From assembly GCA_029449235.1 (NCBI GenBank), contig JANATG010000001.1:2294001-2358000 (forward strand): 64,000 nt of DNA, written 5' to 3'. This document shows, one piece after another, positions 59,284-64,000 of the stretch. A program made the position numbers and the translations under genes. This stretch comes from Linnemannia schmuckeri. Lineage: Eukaryota > Mortierellomycota > Mortierellomycetes > Mortierellales > Mortierellaceae. Position 1 is the first letter of the stretch. Every line of letters starts with the position of its first letter. Below the pieces are notes generated by a model. That model had not been told where the DNA came from, ran no database searches, and saw nothing but the letters and a program-made list of their open reading frames with translations.

Positions 59284-60151
59284 AATAGCTTAGACTTTTT
59301 TTTGTGTATTTTATTTTTTTCGCACGCATCTTTTTTTCGCTTTTTCTTTTTCTTTTTTTTTTACTTTTTTTTTTTTCTTTCCCCTCCTTTCTTCAACACC
59401 TTAGGCTTTTGTAGCTATCTGCATTTAGATAGTAGTCCCTTATCAAAATAATAACATGCGAGAAAGTGAAATAGGTAACCGAACCAATTAACGGTTTGAA
59501 TGCGGTGGGTAATTGAGCGGTGTGAGGAGAGGGGAGGCTGTGTTGACCCTTAAATAGAATATCCACAATGTTACTCAGGGAGAGGGTCGAAGGCCAGGGT
59601 TGTAGGACCGCTGTTAAGTCCTCAATTGGTATGGGGGTAGTGATAATAGTGTCCTAAGGAGCCACACGAAACGATACACTGCAGTGCGCCAGCGAAACTC
59701 TTGTCAGTACTGCTCTCGTCCAAGAAGTGATGTGTAAAAGGACAAAGAGCAGACAAGAGGGCTGGGCGCACTACTAATACTATGTCTACAAAGAGTATGA
59801 CTGCTAGTATAAGGGGTTGCCACCGCTGCCTAGCCACCACCTTATTTTGCAACAACAACTAGAACGATGTGTTTTCTCATTCTCTTCTTAAGGTCGTTCG
59901 GAGACCTGTACAGGGCAATCAGCAAAATGCGCCGCCGTCTACGCCAACACCGATCCTACCAAACACAAGGCTTTCATTGGCCAAAAGATGGCGCAACAAA
60001 CCGGACCTGCAGGACGTACTGTAGTGAAAAAGGAGACGGCAATCATAAATGTAAACAAAATACCGGCACCTTGCCTAATACAATGTTATTTATCGTCTCC
60101 ATCTCTGTACACGGTTGAGTGATATGAGGGAGACGAGAAGATGAAAGGGTT
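59284..60151. other. Convergent intergenic region with a coding-like segment
   Basis: Pyrimidine-rich 3' flank of the PPR gene, then mixed sequence. On the plus strand, about 59930-60060, one frame reads CAAVYANTDPTKHKAFIGQK, then MAQQTGPAGRTVVKKE with C-ending codons. It ends in a stop near 60117 and has no clear start. See findings. Confidence 0.5.
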
Positions 60152-61586
60152 TTATTTTTTCATGTAGATCATCATGCGAACCCTGTCCCTGCGCTCTTTT
60201 TCTGCCTTTTTCCTGTAATCGTCGGCATTGAGTGGAATCCTTCGGTCTGACTATTTTGGTGGGTATGAAAAAAGGACAAGAGAGGGTATATGATTTGGTT
60301 AGACAAATATGACTGAAAATCAGCAACATGGTTTCATACTGCAAATGCATCAGTGGTCAAGGGTAAGTAGTTTGACATACATACCTTGGTGACGGGCTTG
60401 GCGCGACTCCTTTCAATCTCTTCAAAAGTATGCGTGACAAGTTTCTTGCTGGTCCCGGCGGCGCCGAGGGCAAGACGATCGTGTTTGAGACGTGTCGCGA
60501 CTGGGTGTCGCGCGCCTTGCCCTTCTGCGCCCAGTCCCTTCTCGTAGTCCCATCCACTGTTCACCAGCATCCTGAACCCCTTGTTTTCCTATTGTGGATG
60601 CAAAAATGTTAAAGACACATATTAGTTTGTTTGTTGTACGCGGAAAAAAAAAATCGAAGTTATATTTTGAAACTGTATGCAGACAAAAGAACAAAGTGGA
60701 AGAGACACTTACATGTCCGAGAGTCAAGGCGTCGATGGGTTTGACGGGCAACTCTTGCGACATGAGATGGGCTGTCCCGCGCCGGTGCCGATCCAGATCA
60801 TCTTTCCGCACTTCCATCTGACAAGACTCGCAAAGAACATATCCCTCAGAGAGAGACCTCTTGGGGGTTGATGTTGCTTCAGTTGATATTGAATCTGATG
60901 GGATGCTCTGGCTCCAGTTCCTCCGAACAATTTCGTCTGGCGTTACTTGAGGGCTCTTTAGTGTTGGTGCTGTCGATGTGCTGGAGTTTGTACTTGATCC
61001 TGGCAGATGTGAAATGGTACTTGATGATGCGGCTGGCTGCCGTGAAGACACAGTCGATATTGACGAAGGCGCCGCAGATGATGTGATAATCGATCCTGCT
61101 TTTGACAAATTGCTCGTGGATCCTGCTTGCCCTATTGGCGTCGACGCCACTGTTCCCGAAGGTGGTGATGATTTTGTTGTTCCTGATACTTGTTTGAGGG
61201 CGAGTGGTTTCCTCCGCCGCGCAGGTTGCGCTTTAGTCTTTGGCATGGCCAGCACTGACTTGTAGAACTAGTCAAAGGTAAATGAATTACAAAATAGGGT
61301 AGTAGGTAGTAGGTACTGTGAGTCAGTGTGATCATGGTTCGCACATATATGAAGAATGATTGCTAACCGTAAAAACGGTGTTACCGAATGGTATGAAGGT
61401 TGCATACTATACCTCTCGGATTTCGTTGATGTCTTCCTCCCTGCTGCGAGCACTTGTAGAAATTGAGTCAGAAGAAGGGTTGTTCATGGAGAGGCTTCCG
61501 CTGGGGACAAAGACGATGTCCTTGTAGTAGGTTCCTGATTCGTCCTTGCGGAGGACCCTGTTGTTCCCGATTGCTCTGTATGTCAT
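60152..61586 (-). CDS. G-patch protein with C2H2-type zinc finger
   Basis: Four exons: 61413-61586, 60713-61267, 60385-60588 and 60152-60250, giving 343 residues. After a Ser/Thr/Pro-rich N-terminal half comes a zinc-finger-like unit (YVLCESCQMEVRKDDLDRHR, then RGTAHLM), with Cys-x2-Cys and His-x5-His spacing. The G-patch follows directly, split by intron 2: GFRMLVNSGWDYEKGLGAEG, then QGARHPVATRLKHDRLALG. A short basic helix ends the protein (DYRKKAERERRDRVRMM). G-patch proteins bind and activate DEAH-box RNA helicases in splicing or ribosome assembly (family knowledge). The zinc finger plus G-patch order recalls GPANK1-type proteins, but no ankyrin repeats are seen. Confidence 0.88.
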
Positions 61587-62840
61587 GGTTTTGTTGAGTT
61601 CGTGGTAGGCTGAGGGGATGAATGGGTACTTGAATGAAAGAGAAGGAGAGAGGAAGATGTGCATTGCATTTTTTTGTCAGTGGACCTTTTTTTTTTCTTG
61701 GCCACCAAAGTCAGTGCAAAGCAGTCACCTTTGATTTTTCGCTTTCGGCACAAAGAAAACGAGCGGTTGCGGTTTCCCTGCTGGGCCCCCTTGAAGACAA
61801 AAGATGGATGGGATTCGATGGTGCTGTCAACGACTAACAAGCCCGAGATGAATAAAGAAGAGAGGAATAAGAAGAAGAATGTGGCAGTTACTTTGTTGTT
61901 CACTTGGTGAAATCAGGCTCGTGTTCAGGTTAGAAAGGAATCTCGCTCAGCTTTCTACACTCCTTTTTTTGTATGGTTGTTCTGAACTGAACCGATACGT
62001 CTTTTGTTTTCCATGTTCATGTTATGTGGATCCTTATCTTCGAATCTCCTTATGCTGGTGAGAATGCAACCAAAACGTGCAAAAGGAGTAGAAGCACGAG
62101 CAAGTAATGAAGACGAAGAATAAGGAAGGAGAAGAAGTATGATCGAATTGTGCGATTGAATGTTCGATATTATCGTCGCATTGCAGCAGCATCTGAACAA
62201 GAATACGTTGTCTGTGAATGGCTGGATGGATTTCTGTGTCTGTGTTTGTGTCTATGTCTGTGTCTCTGTCTGTGTCTGTGTGTGTTGATGATCGATATTA
62301 ATAGCCATTCAGCAAGTCTGTGTGGGACACATGGAGGGATGAAATAGCTGCCTGTTCCTCTACTCCAAGCAGAAGGAAGCCAGCAGTAAATTGGCACGCC
62401 TATACGCATACACACTCTCTCCCTCGTCCCACCCCACTCTACTGTGTCCAACTCACTCATTGTTATCATCCGCCTTTTATTCCCTTCCCTTCCTTTTCTT
62501 CTCTTTCTTCTTCTTTTCCCCTTCTCTCTTGTCTACTGGTTCTATCCAACCATCATCCCCCCTCCTTTCCCTTCTTTCCTTCTTCCCTTACTTTCCTTAC
62601 TTCTCTTTTCCCCTTCGTCCTCTTCTACTCTCTACTCTCCTCTCTCCTCTCTCCCCTCCACTTTACCTCACATTAGACATACGCCCATCGCTCACTCACT
62701 GAGTTTCTCATTCATTTGCAGTGCATTCACTCTCATACACAACTAGCAAAGGGTTGCCTTCGCCAACTGTCTCCATCCCCTTCGATTGAATTCAACCTTG
62801 CTACCTTTTCAACAACGACTCGTTACCCCCCTTCTTGCCT
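61587..62840. other. Divergent intergenic region
   Basis: Holds the promoters of the G-patch gene and the Gln/Ser-rich gene. The right half (62400-62840) is an extended C/T-rich leader whose three frames all stay open only because of this bias. Confidence 0.6.
62236..62287 (+). repeat. TGTGTC-type microsatellite
   Basis: Degenerate hexamer repeats (TGTGTC, TGTCTG, TGTTTG) over about 50 bases, in an intergenic position. Confidence 0.85.
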
Positions 62841-64000
62841 ATGGCTGCTACAGTGACAGCCTTCCCGCTGGGCCAACAGCAGCAGCAACAGCAACAGCAC
62901 TTCCAGCCAGGAAAAGGCTCTCGTCAGTCAGTTAGGGCTTCCGTGGTCAGCACTGCCCATACCGCTGGTACTTCTTTTTCTTCTTCTGGTGCTACAACTA
63001 CTGCCGGGACTGTTGCAACAGCCCATCCCATTACGACCACGGCAACCAATGGTAGCTCTGCTCCCACCTCTGCAAGCGCGTTCTTTGACTCTCTCGCGAC
63101 CCCAGACCAGCAAAGTCCCACGGACGATACGCCCTTGTCTGTCCATATCAAGCAACTCCCCACTCCAAGGACCTCTATCTCCTCTGGTGCCAACTCTCCT
63201 CCAGAGGGACTCTCGCCCAATTCTCACTCGCATTCTCGTTCTCAGTCTCAGTCCCAGTCGCAGTCATCCCATACTCTCCTCCAAACACCCACCCACATTC
63301 GCCACCAAAGTAGTTCCCAATTCCACGCGGCGTCGTCCTTTCACACCCCCTCCAACTCTGAACATCAAAGCACCCTTGCTTCTACACCCCCTGCCCACCA
63401 CAGCGGCGGCAATGAACATAATCATAACAACCTCAACGGCAACAGTCTGCTTCATACTCGGTCGCCTTTGATCACTATGCGCTCGCCCTCTCCCGTTCCT
63501 GGCTCAAGGCCGTCATTGGTCCACCTGGACACAACTCCTGCTTCACTTTTGTCAACAAACTCGGCTCTTCAAGCGGGCATGTCATCTGCAACGCTCGGGT
63601 CCAGTCTGTTTAGTGTGGGAGGAGGAGGGGGGACGGGAGTGGGTGGGATAATGGCAGGAGGACCCGGCGGAGGAGGGGTGTCATCCATCTCCACAGCGAC
63701 CTCGCCTTCGTCCAACACGCTAGGCGGTCGTGCAGTGTTTCAAAGTTTCCACCAACACGAATTAGAATCCCAACAGCAGCAGCAACATCAACAGGACCAG
63801 CTTGAGGACGAAAGGGAGCTGCAAAAGAAGAATGCTCGATCTGCGATCCAGAGCGTCTCTGTCTTTTTGCCCCCTGCTCTTAACCAGTCTCTGACCAAGG
63901 TCGTCCAATCGGCCAAGGACGCAGTCTCGCCCTCGTCCCCCCACAGCAAAACATCGCTCCCCTTTGGGCGTCATGCTGGCGCGTCGGGGCTCTCGGATAT
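62841..64000 (+). CDS. Gln/Ser/Gly-rich protein, 5' part only
   Basis: An open frame of 386 codons from ATG 62841 to the end of the window, with no intron or stop. Low complexity dominates: Gln run at residues 13-19, Ser/Thr/Pro-rich blocks, alternating SQSQSQSQSS, a Gly run (VGGGGGTGVGG), and QQQQQHQQ near 315. The last 60 residues are more structured (AIQSVSVFLPPALNQSLTK), perhaps the start of a folded domain. Such N-termini are common in fungal transcription factors and signalling proteins, but I do not recognise this one. The ATG follows a long pyrimidine leader, which supports it as the start. Confidence 0.7.
   Translation, partial: MAATVTAFPLGQQQQQQQQHFQPGKGSRQSVRASVVSTAHTAGTSFSSSGATTTAGTVATAHPITTTATNGSSAPTSASAFFDSLATPDQQSPTDDTPLSVHIKQLPTPRTSISSGANSPPEGLSPNSHSHSRSQSQSQSQSSHTLLQTPTHIRHQSSSQFHAASSFHTPSNSEHQSTLASTPPAHHSGGNEHNHNNLNGNSLLHTRSPLITMRSPSPVPGSRPSLVHLDTTPASLLSTNSALQAGMSSATLGSSLFSVGGGGGTGVGGIMAGGPGGGGVSSISTATSPSSNTLGGRAVFQSFHQHELESQQQQQHQQDQLEDERELQKKNARSAIQSVSVFLPPALNQSLTKVVQSAKDAVSPSSPHSKTSLPFGRHAGASGLSD

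Noticed and set aside
62391..62746. Three overlapping ORFs of 100-118 codons before the Gln-rich gene
   Set aside because: All arise from the C/T-rich leader, which rarely contains stops; the composition is not protein-like.

Overview
This window is nuclear DNA from a filamentous fungus, most likely an early-diverging lineage such as Mortierellomycotina (Mortierella/Linnemannia type). The inference rests on many short introns (GT...AG, very often ending ATAG), C/G-ending codons in the conserved genes, pyrimidine-rich leaders, an F-box/LRR family and twin-PAS proteins of a style I associate with Mortierella, and a carotenoid-cleaving oxygenase of the kind linked to trisporoid metabolism. All exon joins were found by eye, by matching splice sites and reading phase. 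Every spliced model given sums to a whole number of codons, but none was tested by alignment or RNA.

Layout. 0-3 kb: the decayed C-terminal half of an F-box/LRR gene, then empty DNA. 3-10 kb: two minus-strand paralogues of a multi-pass membrane protein with three EF-hands, with identical intron positions. 13-18 kb: a carotenoid cleavage oxygenase facing the nucleolar WD-repeat ribosome-assembly factor Enp2/NOL10. 19-22.5 kb: a twin-PAS protein with one very long intron. 22.6-24.7 kb: a long decayed F-box/LRR gene. 25-29.6 kb: two divergent paralogues of an NADP-dependent MDR reductase. 29.6-34.4 kb: gene-poor DNA with a frameshifted F-box remnant and a 21-bp tandem repeat. 34.4-37.2 kb: an intact, intronless 918-residue F-box protein. 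38.5-41.4 kb: a SNAPC1-like snRNA transcription factor subunit.

42-54 kb is the most unusual part: a same-strand array of at least nine loci (intact, truncated and dead) encoding small Gly/Ala-rich hydrophobic proteins with the ISG12/IFI27/IFI6 signature (GG-x(2)-A-x-GSACA-x-LQSIGAAG). The units share flanking sequence, several add different acidic tails, and two neighbours share an identical 108-bp core. This is the candidate for an undescribed lineage-specific system.

54-64 kb returns to housekeeping genes: mitochondrial ribosomal protein bS18m, a long pentatricopeptide-repeat protein probably acting in mitochondria, a G-patch/zinc-finger protein, and the start of a Gln/Ser/Gly-rich protein that runs off the window.

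How they fit together: conserved single-copy genes (NOL10, SNAPC1, bS18m, PPR, G-patch) make up the backbone of rRNA, snRNA and mitochondrial gene expression. Between them lie duplicating and decaying families (EF-hand pair, reductase pair, F-box relics, ISG12 array), so the window alternates stable and birth-and-death compartments. I saw no tRNA, rRNA, CRISPR array or intact transposon.
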